This document shows positions 1-12,440 of a stretch of 64,000 nucleotides of DNA, piece by piece. The stretch comes from Ptiloglossa arizonensis (taxonomy: Eukaryota; Arthropoda; Insecta; Hymenoptera; Colletidae), in NCBI RefSeq assembly GCF_051014685.1, contig NC_135051.1, forward strand, positions 13,597,557 through 13,661,556. Reading direction: 5' to 3'. Below the pieces are notes generated by a model. The model was given only the letters and a program-made list of their open reading frames with translations. It was not told the DNA's origin and ran no database searches. The position numbers and the translations under genes are program-made. The stretch's first letter is position 1. Each line of letters begins with the position of its first letter.

Positions 1-345
1 AAGCTATAAGCAACAGAGAAGATTTTCTTTCTCCCAAAATTAAGATGGCGAGTAGAGTTCTTCTTAGTAATTCATACTGCACTTTAGAGCCTCATCGCGC
101 TATAAAAATTGCATACTCTCCATATTTTCAAATCTCTGTTTATTGGAAGCTATAAGTAATCGAGAAGATTTCCCATTCCCAGATCGGGGATCGCGTCTAG
201 AGAATTCTTCTTAGTAACCCATACTGCACATTAGAGTTTCATCGCGCTATAAAAATTGTATACTCTCCATATTACCAAATCTCTTTTTATTGAAAGCTAT
301 AAATAATCGAGAAGATTTCCCATTCCCCAAAATGAGTATCACGAG
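1..345 (+). repeat. Tandem repeat, unit about 147 bp, truncated at window edge
   Basis: AAGCTATAAG starts at 1, 147 and 294 and is followed each time by GAGAAGATTT. ATACTGCAC and CATCGCGCTATAAAAATTG recur at the same spacing. Two full units and a partial third are visible; the array probably continues left. Confidence 0.9.
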
Positions 346-844
346 AGGAGAACTCTTCCAATTTATACACACGATACTTTCCAAGGTTCGTTGCTCCACA
401 GAAAATGGATAAACGATCTTCTCTTCGTTTCCAAAGTTCTCGACGAGTCTTCGACTATCCATTCGCAATTGGGCCACGCGTTCGCAGTCACGATCTGTTC
501 TTTCGCGACACCGAGTGTCCAGCGCTTAAAGACCATCGTTGTTCGTCGCACGAACAACAGACACGGCTTCCTACATTTTTCTCCGCAGACACGCTCGAGG
601 TTGCTATTCCTTTAACGACGCCGGCCTACTTGTCACCCGTATGGTCGTGTCGTAAGATAGTCGTGCTTTGCGTACTTCGTTCGCCCGCATGCTTCCAGCG
701 TGCTCAAGAGTCGACTCGGCATATGGGCGATTTACATACGACGCCAATAAGAGTCCCGTTCGGCGGCCATTTGCCCGGGGTTCGCGGCCTCTGTGCCCGT
801 TCGAACGCGTTCTTCGAAAGGATACGATTAGTTCTTCGAATTAA

Positions 845-1280
845 AAATACACGAGCTATCTGAAACTCGCATACGGAAGATTTCCACGAGGCGTTCGTCA
901 GCTTTACCCGCGTCGCGCGCGGACGACGTTCGATCGTAGCGGAGTAAACAAACAAAGTAGCGGAAACAAAGTAATAGGTTGCTCGATAACTTTCGTCGTT
1001 CGATAAGAAATTGAGCTATTAGGTTCGTTGTTTTATTTTTCCAAAGAGGGTACTACTGTTCGATGAACGTGTGTGATGTTTCATCCAAGCCTGTCGACTC
1101 GTTCGTATATTTACAGTTCTTCAAAGATGAAGTGTCATAGTGTCTTTTTACAATGGAAAATTCGACAAAACTTATCGAACAACCTAGTAGATGGTTCGAT
1201 AAATTCGGATTCTTCGCGTCTCTGGAATTACCGTTTACTATCGCGGTTCATTTTTCTAGTTACATAAGACACTCGGTTAT
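845..1280 (+). repeat. Degenerate duplicate, left copy (occupied by MITE A)
   Basis: Aligns with 1545-1765 once the 214-bp MITE is removed. Shared landmarks are CGGAAGA, CGGACGACG/GGGACGATG, CGGAAACAAAGTA, TTCGATAAATT and TTCGCGTCTCTGGA. Flank offsets on both sides agree at 484 bp after subtracting the insertion. Confidence 0.7.
974..1187 (+). mobile_element. Mariner-type MITE, copy A (214 bp)
   Basis: Begins ATAGGTTGCTCGATAA and ends TTATCGAACAACCTAG, so the termini are inverted repeats of the TAGGTTG mariner type. It is flanked by TA on both sides (972-973 and 1188-1189), the mariner target duplication. The interior ends ...TTTTTACAATGGAA directly before the right terminus, resembling a mariner 5' leader and ATG fused to the 3' terminus: an internal-deletion derivative with no transposase. 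A second copy lies at 56940-57151. Confidence 0.85.
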
Positions 1281-1544
1281 AAACGAATGTCGATCTCTCG
1301 TTAGCCACCGAGCGACGCAAATCTGCATCTACGGGTTGCACGACATTGCATAATCGCTGGAAGAGCAAGAAACGTATCGTTCAGGTCGCCGAATTTTTCT
1401 GAAGCCTCGTTATTCGTTTACCAACGAAATTCTCGATTTTACCTATTATTTCTCTCTGCGATCTACCGCTCTGGTTTTCTTTTTACTCAATTTCTCTATT
1501 GTCTTCGTAGGAAATGTGAAACCAAGTGTTGGAGATATCCGAAA

Positions 1545-1765
1545 GGAACACGGAAGACTTCTCGTAGGCGTTGGCGCGTACTCGCGGGGACGATGCTCGA
1601 TGGGAAAGACGGAAGGTAACGGGTAAAACGCGCGTTGTCCGATCGACGCGTTCCCGAACGCGGAAACAAAGTAGATCGTTCGATAAATTTGAATTCCTCG
1701 CGTCTCTGGATTTACCGCTCGGTCTCGCGTCCCCTTTTTCTAGCGTCGAAAGGCACTCGATCGAC
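1545..1765 (+). repeat. Degenerate duplicate, right copy (empty site)
   Basis: Contains CGGAAACAAAGTAGATCGTTCGAT (1661 onward) as one uninterrupted block. The left copy has the same block split at TA by MITE A. It ends near AGCGTCGAAAGGCACTCG, parallel to the left copy's ACATAAGACACTCG. Confidence 0.7.
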
Positions 1766-3090
1766 GCCTGACTGCCGGATAGGAACGAGAAAGTGCAGCC
1801 TGGGACCGACGATGCCGAGGGAAGAGTAATATCCCGGGACGAATACCGTTTGATCTGGCTCAGAGCCACCGTGTAAAGGACAGATGCAATTTGCCTGATA
1901 TCGTTTTACTGACAAAAATATCGAATGACGTGGCGCCGGGACCGGTGACACCGACCCTCTCTCCGTCTTTGAACGGACGACGGATATTATCGGTTGGGCC
2001 GTGTTCGTTGTTGAATTTCCTACGAATCTTTTTTCCCCTCCTTCTTTTTTTCCTTCCTCGTACAACTAGCCCTTTCGTTTAACCACTCCGTCCGTGTTCG
2101 AACGAGCGCCGGTTTATTTTGCTCTCATTGGCATCATCGAGTCATTCGCGTTCATTGATCTCTCTTTTTAGCTCGCGTAAGGTTCATCGATTACCGGACT
2201 CGAACGGGCTCGTTGAATTTTGAGCTAACCGCGTGTTGCTCTATTATTTTACGATTCGCTCGTTTGATGCACCGCGAACCGTAACGTTTCGCGCCGTATC
2301 GGCCGCGACGCGAGAAACGCGGACCACGGACCGGTTTCGTGTTCCGGCACGTGGGGAAATTTCCGTTGCTAGCCGCCATTGGTCGAACGATCGAAAACAG
2401 AGCCGGAAGCGATCGCGTTCGAGGGAGACTCGCTCGTTTTAAATTCGAAAGTGTTTCGGCAACGCGGAGAGGGTAGGGGGAACAGTTCCGGCACCAAAGA
2501 AGACAGAGAGGTGGCAGGGGGAGGAGGTGGCGGAGCAAAACAAAACGGAGAACCTGCGGAGGTTCGTGTCAGGTTCGAGGACTCCGCGAGATCGCGACCG
2601 CGAGCGCGGGCGCGCATTGTTTCGCAATCGGTGGGAGAAATTGCTGAAATTTCGACGCGGTGCCGGGCGCCGTGGGAACACCGACGCTCGTTATTGATTG
2701 CGAAATCACTTTCTCCGGTTTACGTGTATCGCGTTCGTCCGGCTAATGTGTCTACCTTTCTTTTTCCTTCTATTTTCACCTGGTACCCACCCACCGGCCA
2801 TCCGTCCCTGTCCTGTTCTCCCCGTCCCGGTTTCTTTTTTCGCGCTTTTCGAACGCGAAAACGCAGATGTGACCGATAGAAAATGGCGCGGATTGAAATG
2901 CATTTTGCCCGGCCTGTACGTAGGCGTCGCAGACCCGGACGAGATTTGAAAGCGCGGAGGGAGGGGGAGGAGGAGGAAGGGAGGGAGAAAACGCGGGAGA
3001 GGGACACGCAGGTAGGGCAAATGAAAGAAGAGAAGACAGAAACGCCGGTGCGAGCGAGAAGAGAAAGTCGAGGGTGGCGAACAACGATCC

Positions 3091-3161
3091 GAAGAGAGAG
3101 CGAGAGAGGGACCGACGGAGAGAGAGAGAAAGAGAGAGAAAGAGAGGGAGAGAGAGTGAGA
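3091..3161. repeat. (GA)n microsatellite
   Basis: Interrupted GAGAGA/GAAAGA run. Confidence 0.9.
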
Positions 3162-3644
3162 GGGAAGGAGGAGGGTTAGCGCGGCGGACGCGGAAGAGGT
3201 AGAAGGGTCGTCGGGGGGAAGCGGAGGGGGATTAGGGGGGGGGATGGGATTTCAAACGAAATCAATTCAGAGTCGCTGTCCAGTCGAACGTTACCCCCGC
3301 GAGTGGCGGGGTAAATGTTGGCCGAAACAGTAATTTTACGCTCGGTCCGCGCCGATTTCGAATCCCGACGCTTTGCCGCGAAACGTCACAGGAGGCATCG
3401 AACCGATTCCCCGTGGGATTAGCGGGAAATTTAAAGTTACGCTCGGCGAGCCGCCACCCCACGAGCGTTTTCTGCGTCACGGGTCACGCGCGAGCGTTCT
3501 TCTCGCACTCGGAGCCACCCTGTGCCCGTTCGATCGTTCGTCGAAATTTTCGAGCGGAACGAGCCGCGATCGTTGCAGTCGGCGCGTCGAGCCGAAAAAC
3601 ACCGCGAATCGTCGATCGGGAAAGAAACGTAACCACTGTTTGCC

Positions 3645-3680
3645 GAGAGAGAAAGATAGAGAGAGAGAGAGAGAGATAGA
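3645..3680. repeat. (GA)n microsatellite
   Basis: AGATAGAGAGAGAGAGAGAG-type run. Confidence 0.9.
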
Positions 3681-4059
3681 GTAAGCGTGCGAGCGATGGA
3701 GGAAGTGAGAGAACGATATAAAATTAAATCGGTGTTTATCTCGCGAATAATAAAAGAAACCTCCAGAAAAAGTCGTGGCGTAATAAATGGCAGAGGTGTA
3801 AGTACTCGCACGAGCTAAGAGGTTTTATTAAAAAATACTTAAGTGCCATTTTAGGAGCGGTGAATAAATGATGCGCCGCGCGATAGAGGTAGAAGAATGG
3901 ACATGTAGAGCCGAGAGAAAGAGGGAACTCGGAGGGCGGGGGGAGAGACTAATTCGAGGGTATAACGAAGTCGACGGTAATCCATGCACGGACAATTTCA
4001 TTTCTGCCGTCGTGAACCCTCTTTCTATCCCTCACTCCCTTTTCCTCCAGCATCTCGTT

Positions 4060-4139
4060 CTCCTTCTCCTCCTCCTCCTCCACCTCCTCCACCTCCTCCT
4101 CCTCCACCTCCTCCTCCTCCTCCTCCTCCTGCTCTACCA

Positions 4140-4169
<30 letters not shown>
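4060..4169. repeat. (CTC)n followed by (TGC)n microsatellites
   Basis: CTC/CAC triplets to 4130, then ten or so TGC triplets (4141-4169). Produces spurious poly-Pro, poly-Leu and poly-Glu frames in 3868-4517. Confidence 0.9.
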
Positions 4170-4172
<3 letters not shown>

Positions 4173-7100
4173 CTCCCCTCTTTTTCTCTCTATCTACCTC
4201 TCTGCCGCCGGAGCCTGCGCGGTAACTTTTTTGATAAACTGTTTTCCGCGTTTTTCGCCGGTGGATGTAAATTAAATCCTCCATGGAGGCCGGAGGAGGC
4301 TTGCATCTCCCGGCTGCCCCCAGGATCCGACCGCCACCCCCCTTTAACTCCCGGCGTCCCTCGCTCGGCTCGCAGTCCCCGGGTCCACCTGCCATCGCGG
4401 CGGATACAAAGCCGATTAGGGCGGGATACCGGCTACATTATCATTTCGCATTTTTCGTCCCGAGTGTCCAGGACAACGCTTGCTCGGTATCTCGTCGATG
4501 ACGAGACGCGCTCGTGAGAATCCTGGGCGTCACGGGGGTTGCGGATGTCGTCTAGGCGAGCGCTTACGCGCTTCCGCGCTCACGCGAAAATCCTACGGAC
4601 GAGGATGGAAAAAATTACGCTCGACTCGGCCGGGCCGAGCGTCGCCGACGAACCGAGCGGACGCGACGACGACAACGACGACGAAACAACGCTCGTTCGA
4701 GAATAAAAATTTATAACGAACGCTCGATGCAGCGTTCGTCGAACCGACGCGTTTTCGACCGTGCGTGTACCCTCTTCCGCGCACGTTCCAATGTGTAACG
4801 AGCAAAATTGCGCAATAATAAAAATTCCGACGTCGAGAGTGTACTCGGCCACTCGTAAAAGTTAAACGCGTCGACAAAGTAACCGGAAAGCGCTATTTAC
4901 GAACGATTACACCCGCTCGAGAGAAAATTACGATTATTGAAAAACAATCGCCACGGATGCGATTCGACGACCGTAGAAATTTACACGTCGATGTTACAAC
5001 GATTGATAAATTTATATCGGAGAGCAAACTTAAGGCGTGTACGTTTTTATTCGACCGATGTCCAAGCGGCTGCTAAATATTTATTTACAGTTTCTTTCAT
5101 CGATTTCTTTCCCGACAGGTACTACATTTCTCGGGTCGGATAAAAGTTGAGAAACTTGAAATATTTAGAGAAAGGTAGAACAAACACGGAACGTAATTAT
5201 TCATTCCTTTTTTGCTGATATACGATAATTTATTCGGTGAAGATCGAAAAAGAAATATCTGCGATTAAGTAAGGACGCTTTAAAATGCTTATTCGCTCGT
5301 AGATGTTAACAGGAAAGGGACGGATACTTTTCATCAAAGATCGATCGTCTTTGTTCGATTTTGCTTCTAATTCTTTGCAGGAATCGGATAGTTGCGCGTA
5401 AGGTGCAAACAACGTTTCCATCGGCGATTGGTAGAGCACGCGTCTGTTTCAACCAATAGGGGATCTCCTTTCTTCCGTGCATCCGAAATAATACGAACAA
5501 AATCGTTCGAACCGAGTGTACAAGCAGGAAACAACGATACAAAGGACGAAGATAACTTTGGAATCCGTAAAGGAATTCAAAGTGTCGGATATACATTGCA
5601 ACCGATAAGATATATAGCGCAAACTATGACTAATGTTACCAACTATCGTACATGTGCGTTGTGCATCGTTGAAATGAGTATTGTTCGTCCGTGCTCCGCG
5701 AATCTGCATTCGTCGCGATCGATCGTTATTTTTTACTACATTTCTCGAAAGAGCTAAACCTAACCCAAAAACCCAAGGTAAGATCTCCAATAAGGGTCGG
5801 ATCTGACCCGCGTGAACCCCTTGTCATACAATCCGAGTTTCAACTCTCACCGTCTTCGCGAACGCTAAATGTTCTTTTCGAAGACATTGTGCGAAAGTTT
5901 CTTTGCAATATTTAAAAAAAAAAAAATACATTTGAACGTACGAGAATGTGACCAAGACTCAACCGTGGTTCTTACGTCTGGCTCGGTTTCCTTACCCCGA
6001 TTCTCGCACGATATTCTTAGACGAGAGGGTTAATTTCTCGAATTATATTCCGGGGATCGTGTCTCGCGGTAACGATGCACAAAAATCACCGCGCTCGAAT
6101 TAATTTATTCGAAAGGCACGCGACGCGTGTCCGCTCGCTAAGCAGAGACCCTGCCGCGGTCTAGTCCCCGGTCTTACGGTTTTAGAATTTCCCTCCTCGC
6201 TGCGTCTGAAAAATACCCGAGCGCCGGTTTCACGGGAAACAGATACGCAAAGTCGGCGAGTCCGCGTGTACTTAACGACGGTGAAACGGGGAGAGAAAGG
6301 GGTTGAAGGAGTGGAATCAGTGTCGCGAGAAAACCGAGCCCGGCTCGGTAATAACCGCTAGTCTCGTCTTAAGGCAGAAAAGAAGATATTCGTGTCAGTT
6401 GGCCTCTCCGGCCGCAAACGGCACAAAAGGGATCGCAAAGGAGAACGATCAATATTTAGTTACTCCGAGGCGCGGTCAATATCGCATTTTAATTCCGTAG
6501 CGAGCAGCGTCCCTTTTGTACCTGCGGCGGAAGGCGATCGGGGTGCACGGGCAAAAAAAGAAGTCTCCCACCCTCCCCGCCCCCTCCCCATCTAACCGAC
6601 GCTGAGACGGCGCATTCATCGGACGATGAATTTTTTTTTCGAGTTCGTCGGTGCTTGCACTTGGCGACTAAGTAATGCATCGCAAGTAGCACACATCCCG
6701 AGCAAAGCCGCCGAGAGGGAAGTAGGCACGGTGCCAAGTGTTTCCTTCGCGGATCGGCCAACTATTTCCAATATTTCTTAGGGAGAACCTGATATTGTAC
6801 ACTAGCCGGGAGATGTTTCGGAGTAATTTGCGCCCGGCAGGAATGCATTCGGCAAACAATGGGAATACGGATAACGAGCCCTCGGACTCTGTTCATACGG
6901 CCAGGACAATGAAATTCTTTATAACGTCACCAGCGTTTTTCTCGAGATATTAAATACCCGCGGTAGGTATGATGAAACTCGGAGGCTTTACGTAATCAGG
7001 CCACCGTGCAATGTCGCGTTTCACGGGGATCTAATCAATTGTCGCCGTTACCGGTCTTCCCGTTTAGACCGATAGGAGTCGTAGCGGCGAGAACGCGTTC

Positions 7101-7179
7101 GTGGCCGACGTGTACTACGTCGTGGGACTTCTCTTTCGGCGATCGCTCGTCCGGAATCCACGCAGGGACGGGTAGAGAC

Positions 7180-7230
7180 GCGGATACACGGGGAGAGACG
7201 GGGAGAGACAGGGGAGAGACGGGGAGAGCC
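7180..7230. repeat. Short minisatellite, unit GGGGAGAGACG-like
   Basis: Four imperfect copies of an 11-base GGGGAGAGACG motif in a row. Confidence 0.75.
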
Positions 7231-8915
7231 GGCGCGGCGTCTTCCGCAGCTCGCCGGAGTCGAAATCACTCGAGATCGCCGCGCGGGCGAACCCACCCCC
7301 GCGGGCAAGAAAACAAGGAAGAGGGGCGACGTCTTCGTTCGTCCTTTGGCGTGCTTTCTCTGCGGGCAAGGTCAACGAACCGTTCCGTTCGACCAACAGG
7401 ACGACCGAAAAGAAGACTCCCTCAGGGGGCGGCGAGAGGGGGCGGTGGCAGGGAAGAGGGTCTTTGGCAGGGAGTGTACCGTACTCATGCTGCAAGTAGC
7501 AGCTCATAGTGGCGGATTAGCCTTGCAGTGGCGATGCTTACATCCCCTATAAAGTCCCCTGCCATCACCCTCCACCACCCCCTTTTCCCTCCTGTTCCTC
7601 CTCCTTTTCTCTCCCCGCGCGGAGGCTCGCTCCCATCGAAACCCCGTCAGCCAGCCCCCGCCTCCTTCGTTGTTCCTCCCGCGATAACCCTGCGGCCACC
7701 GCATTGTCTGCCACCCAGCCAATACCAGTCGTGTTTCTCGTACTTGTGTTCATTATCAAAAAATTCGAAAAGGAACGATGCTGCTGCTGCGGCTGCCGCC
7801 TGACTGGCTGCCTGCTGCAACGCCAGCAGGAACCCCTTATGTTACGGCACTGACATTTCGCGAGGGTGGCGAGCCCGTTCGCTCTCTTCCTCGCCTGCCT
7901 GATCAGGACTCCCATTCTTTCTGATCGAATCGCGCGGTGGAGGTGTTGCGCGCGATGGAGCCGTCCAACGGCTCGTGGATTTACTTCGAGGCGGTTTCTT
8001 CATTCGTGACGAGTCCGAGTAAAGGGCGATCGGCAAACGTCGACTCTGGAACGCGAGTCGCGGACCGTTGCGTTATTCGATTACACTTTACACCGGCGCG
8101 CGAAAGAAGAGGAAACCGAGACGAAGCACTGGTTCGAACGGAATCGAAACATCGAGAACGCGAATAGTTTTCCGGGGCTATCGCGCAAACGGAAACGAAA
8201 ATATCGGTCGGTAATCTGGAGAGGAGCGAGTCGTGGAAGAGATTCTCGAAAAAAAAGGTCCGCATCGAGGGAAATCCTGTGTCGTAAGTGGCTCGTTTCC
8301 CTAAGATAAACGAATCGCGTCCGTATCTCCCGCGTCGAGGTTCCCCTCGGGTTATCAGCGGAGAGACGCGGATAAAGAGTTGCTGCGCGAGTATGGCATC
8401 CTGGGAGTCCCAAAGATGACTCCGGAGTCGCATACCCGGCAACAAAAGGGTAATCCCGGAGGAAGCCGGGTCACGGGGGACGGGGGCGCGGAGGGGCTGG
8501 CAGTGCGTGAAAACCAGGGAGAAAACCGAATAAAAAGAAAAATAACGTTAACCGGAAGTTTACGGCGCTTCGGGTAACTCGTTGCTAGTCTGACTTCCGG
8601 CGAGCAGGGAAAGAAAGGGGGAAGAGGGAGCTGGGCGGATTGTTGGCGGCGGCGAGGAGGACCGAGGGGCTGCCGGCACTGCGGCGGCGGAAGAGAGAAG
8701 AAGAATGCAAACCAAGACAGAGATTTCGCTGCCGGCTGGTTGTGAACTGAGTGTAGAAGCGAAGGAGGGTGTAAGAGTAGATGGAGAAGGTAGCTAACGG
8801 ACGAGGAGGGCAAGAGGGTTGAAGGAGGTCGTGGTGTGGGCGGATCGAGAGAGAAAGAAGAGGTGGCAGCGGTGCCTAGGCAGTCGGGGCGCTCGGGTGA
8901 GAGAGAGCCAAGCGC

Positions 8916-8958
8916 CACTAATTAGTGCCAAGAACGTAATTAAGTAATTTTTAATTAA
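8916..8958. promoter_or_regulatory. TAATTA-rich palindrome cluster
   Basis: CACTAATTAGTG is a perfect 12-base palindrome (8916-8927). It is followed by GTAATTAAG and TTTTAATTAAG within 31 bases, giving three homeodomain-type cores. It lies inside the inferred long pros intron. Confidence 0.3.
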
Positions 8959-9621
8959 GTGACTGCCGTTTACGCGCACAACCACCGCGTACGGGGTAAG
9001 CTGGCTCGATGCAGGGTGCTTCATCCAGGGTTCCACCGCCATAAGCCGAATTACCCTTCTTCCGAAAAATTCGCTTTCTCGCGAGCGCGCGCATCGCGTT
9101 CCTTCGTACCGCTCGAAGATATTTCCGCGTCCGACCGCTCACGGAGGTGGAAAATAATCGTCGAATCCGTTGTTCGTCGATTCGGCGTCCAATCCGCGGT
9201 ATTGACAATCGATACGCCGGAGTCAGACAACGGTCTCTGTCAGCGAACCGTTCGCGTTTCGGTTGTTCGAAACCAACGACGAGCTCAATTATAAGCAACG
9301 TGGAACCCAACGCGATACCGCGAACTCGATAATTAGGAATATCGTCGATGCGAACGATGGATGCAATTTCGTCGCGTCGAGTTCGCGGTTCGAAATGAGG
9401 AACCCTGGCCGCCTCGGAAAGGAAGTAAAAGTCTGCTGGCAGGGTAGGTCGGTATTGTAGGTACCTGTCTACAGAAGGCCACCGTCAGCAACGGTGGTAG
9501 TAGCAGCAGCAGCAGTAGCAGCAGCAAGTAGCGGTACCCAAAGAGTTGCCACTCCATTGTGCCGTGCACTGAGTTTTTAATTAAGGAGCTGGCGCGAATT
9601 TCTCGAGATTTCCCAGAGCTA

Positions 9622-9759
9622 TCTATATATACATACATATACATATACATATACATATACGTATACATATACATACATACTTACACACACGCATATATAT
9701 TTATATATATATAGTGTGTGCGTGTATGTGTAAAATATACATTATATATATATATCTAT
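9622..9759. repeat. (TACATA)n / (TA)n microsatellite
   Basis: ATACATATACATATACATAT-type run, then CACACA and TATATA stretches. Confidence 0.9.
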
Positions 9760-11239
9760 AACTTTGGCTGTCGCCGTTTACGTCCGTGCGTGTACGTCTT
9801 TGCACACGCGCGCGTGCAGGACAACTGTATACAGACACGGGAGAGAACACGAGGACGGGGGCTCCTTTGTGAACTTCAAGGGCCTCGCGGCGGCTGAAGA
9901 GATCGCCGGCGTCTTCTTCTTTTCCATTCCTTCGTTCCCTTCGAGGACCAGGTATAGCCATCAGCAAGGCTGCGGCCCGAATATCAAAAACCAAAGTTTC
10001 CTCCTTTTCATTAGAGGGTCCTGGTTACGGGGCTACCGCGATACATTTTCCCGTATCCCTGTTCCTTTCTCTTCCTGTTTCCCCTTCGTCGTCGTCTTCT
10101 TCTTCTTCGCGTCCCTTTTCCTCTCTTTCCACTTCTTGCCGGTATTCCTGCCATCCCCGACTCTTTTTCATGTTCGATGTATTACCTCTGGCCCTACCCA
10201 ACGCCCGTTCGCTCGTCGTCTCTCTCTTTCTCGACCGGCCTTTGTCTCAAAGAACTCGTACTTGCTCATTTCGCCCAGGATCCTTTCTTTCTTCCGAGGG
10301 TACCGATGCTCCGCGCGGGAGGAGAAGAAAATCGAAAGAGGACTTATCTCAGACGCGAACTCTTGTGTTGTAGAAAGAGAAAGAGAAAGAGAGAGGGAGA
10401 GAGAGAACGTCGATAGTGCTCGATGTCAATGATCCCTAGAATGGTGCTTGTTTCTCTCGAAACGAAGAACGTCTAGCCCCGTCGTCGTTGTTTTTTTCCC
10501 CGAAAGGGAACATCGGTCCGGTTCGAACGGGACGAGAAACTTGTAAAAATCGCAAACTCGAAGGAGAAACAGTCACGACCGTACGAACGAGAGAAAGATA
10601 ACGATCGTTTTGTCGCGGTAAGGAAAGTTTGTCCGTTCGAACGGATTCTCGATGCAGTACCCTGGCCTGGATTTTAAAGTCTCGCGTCGTATCCGAGACG
10701 ACTCGGTACGCCTCGACGCGATCAGGGACCTTGTTCGTTGGAAGAACGTAACGATGCACGCGCGAGCCGCGCGGTAATTTCCCGCGTCAACGTAAACGCG
10801 CAAGTGTACACTCTTCGTGAAATTCGATAAATTATAAAGCGACCCCAATTACAGGCACCGGCATCGACGTGGTTTCGCCACGCGTCGCTCGCCGAAAAAA
10901 AGGAAAAAAAAAAGAAGAACGAACGTAACGAGAACGTCAAAAGACGAACCGGAGAGCCAGGAGACTCGCGAAACAACGGAACAGCGAGCAGAAACCGGTA
11001 AAAAACTGAAAGAGGAACACGCCGGAAGAAGCGGTTGAGGGGAAGCGGGAGAAGTAGAAAAGATTACGAGAGCATAGTAATTACAAGGCTCGCGTTCTTC
11101 CGGCTCTACCGCGGAAGCTCACATACTCTACGGGAGAACGGTCCGCTACCTACGAACGCAAGCACGCGTTCGCGTCTCCTCCACCTACTTACGTATGTAC
11201 GAACGTCTGCATACGTGCGCGAGACGCGCGTACTCGGCC

Positions 11240-11240
<1 letters not shown>

Positions 11241-11277
<37 letters not shown>
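11241..11277. repeat. (TC)n microsatellite
   Basis: TCTCTC run broken by a single TTTC. Confidence 0.9.
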
Positions 11278-11670
11278 ACTACCGGCTGTCAACGTTTCTC
11301 TCGCGCTTATTCCCGCGTGTGCACTAACTCAAGGCTCGAATTTTCTCCGACCACCCTCTCTCCCCCTTTCTTTTCCCCCGGCTGCAGTCAGCTTATTCCT
11401 CACAATAAGAGAAAACCGGGGCTCGGTCGTCATCGTTCGCGTATGGGTGCACGCGCGTGTGCAACGCTCCCGCGACCACGTATGCGCGTGTAGGAACACG
11501 CGTGACGCTCGCGTCTAGCCTTCTTGCTAAATGGCCCTCGCCTGCTCGCTGTTTACCACGCAGCCGCCCACGCACGCCTTCCACTGCCAACCTGCCCCCT
11601 CCCCCCGTCCTACTCCGCACTTCTCTCTCCTCCTACGAGGCATGCACAATCTTGTGGGATTAAAACACAA

Positions 11671-11705
<35 letters not shown>

Positions 11706-11735
11706 CGCCGCTACCACCGCCGCCACCGCCGCCGC
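11671..11735. repeat. (GCC)n microsatellite
   Basis: GCC triplets with CCA/TCG interruptions; explains the 158- and 174-codon frames over 11524-12048, which I do not call genes. Confidence 0.9.
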
Positions 11736-12202
11736 GGAGGAGCGTAACACACGCGGTCCCGTGCGTGGAGATTGCCTACAGTCACCACGGCCCGTTTGTA
11801 GTCAAGATTTCGGTGAACCCGGGGCGACCCGCGGGTTCACTTTTCGAGACTTCGTCTCCCTTCCCTCTCGTTCCCTTTGCCTTTTCTTTCTATCGTCGTT
11901 CGATGGGCGGTACCTTCGTCGTCGAAGCTTGCGTATCCGAATGTCAACGATCGTCGACGTTGTACCTTTGTCCATTCAACTTTCTTCTCAACCCCTTCGC
12001 AGTTTAGTCCAACCGCCAAGCGACAACGACAAACCGTTTAGATCGTAAACTCTCGGTTCGTTGAGGATACATTTATACATTGTACAGGAGAGGTACGACC
12101 AAAATCGTTTAAGTTATCTTATTCTTCTCTTTGGCTACTTTTAATGGATACTAGTACTAGAGTTTATTTTGATTTTAAGGTAGGTGGACGAATTTGTTTG
12201 AA

Positions 12203-12440
12203 ATGACTGGCCGTGGAAAAGGAGGGAAAGGTTTGGGCAAAGGAGATACAAAGAGGTATACGGGAAAGTATTGCGTGATGATGTTCAGGGATCGTCTAAC
12301 TGACTATTCGAAGATTGGCAAGAAGAGGTGGTGTTGAAAGGTTTTCTTGAAAATGTGATTCCAGATCCAGTCACTTACTGAACGTGCAAGGAGGAAGACA
12401 GTGACAGCTATGTAGTATATGCATGAAACGTCAAAACAGA
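12203..12440 (+). pseudogene. Histone H4 pseudogene, decayed copy
   Basis: Starts ATG ACT GGC CGT GGA AAA GGA, the MTGRGKGGKGLGKG start of histone H4. After about 15 codons the frame breaks. H4 codons remain recognisable: TATTCGAAGATTGGCAAGAAG (AIRRLARR), TTTTCTTGAAAATGTGATT (VFLENVI) and GGAAGACAGTGACAGCTATG (RKTVTAM), ending near GTAGTATATGCATGAAACGTC (VVYALKR). About 14 codons between RRGGV and VLKVF are missing, apparently deleted between two short GGTGT-type repeats. Several 1-base indels disrupt the rest. Lack of introns suggests a retrocopy or a copy of a replication-type H4 gene; no poly(A) tail is evident. Non-functional. Confidence 0.85.

Larger units (their letters stand above)
1766..12202. 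other. Non-coding stretch
   Basis: Apart from the microsatellites listed and a TAATTA-rich palindrome at 8916-8958, I see no gene, RNA or transposon. Frames of 100-220 codons here (for example 9764-10432 and 8355-8918) are low-complexity or compositionally random. Confidence 0.6.

Noticed and set aside
8355..8918. 187-codon minus frame, Ser/Pro/Leu-rich
   Set aside because: Compositional; no motif or homologue recognised.
9764..10432. 222-codon plus frame
   Set aside because: Phe/Ser/Arg-rich composition from pyrimidine runs, no recognisable domain, no splice context.
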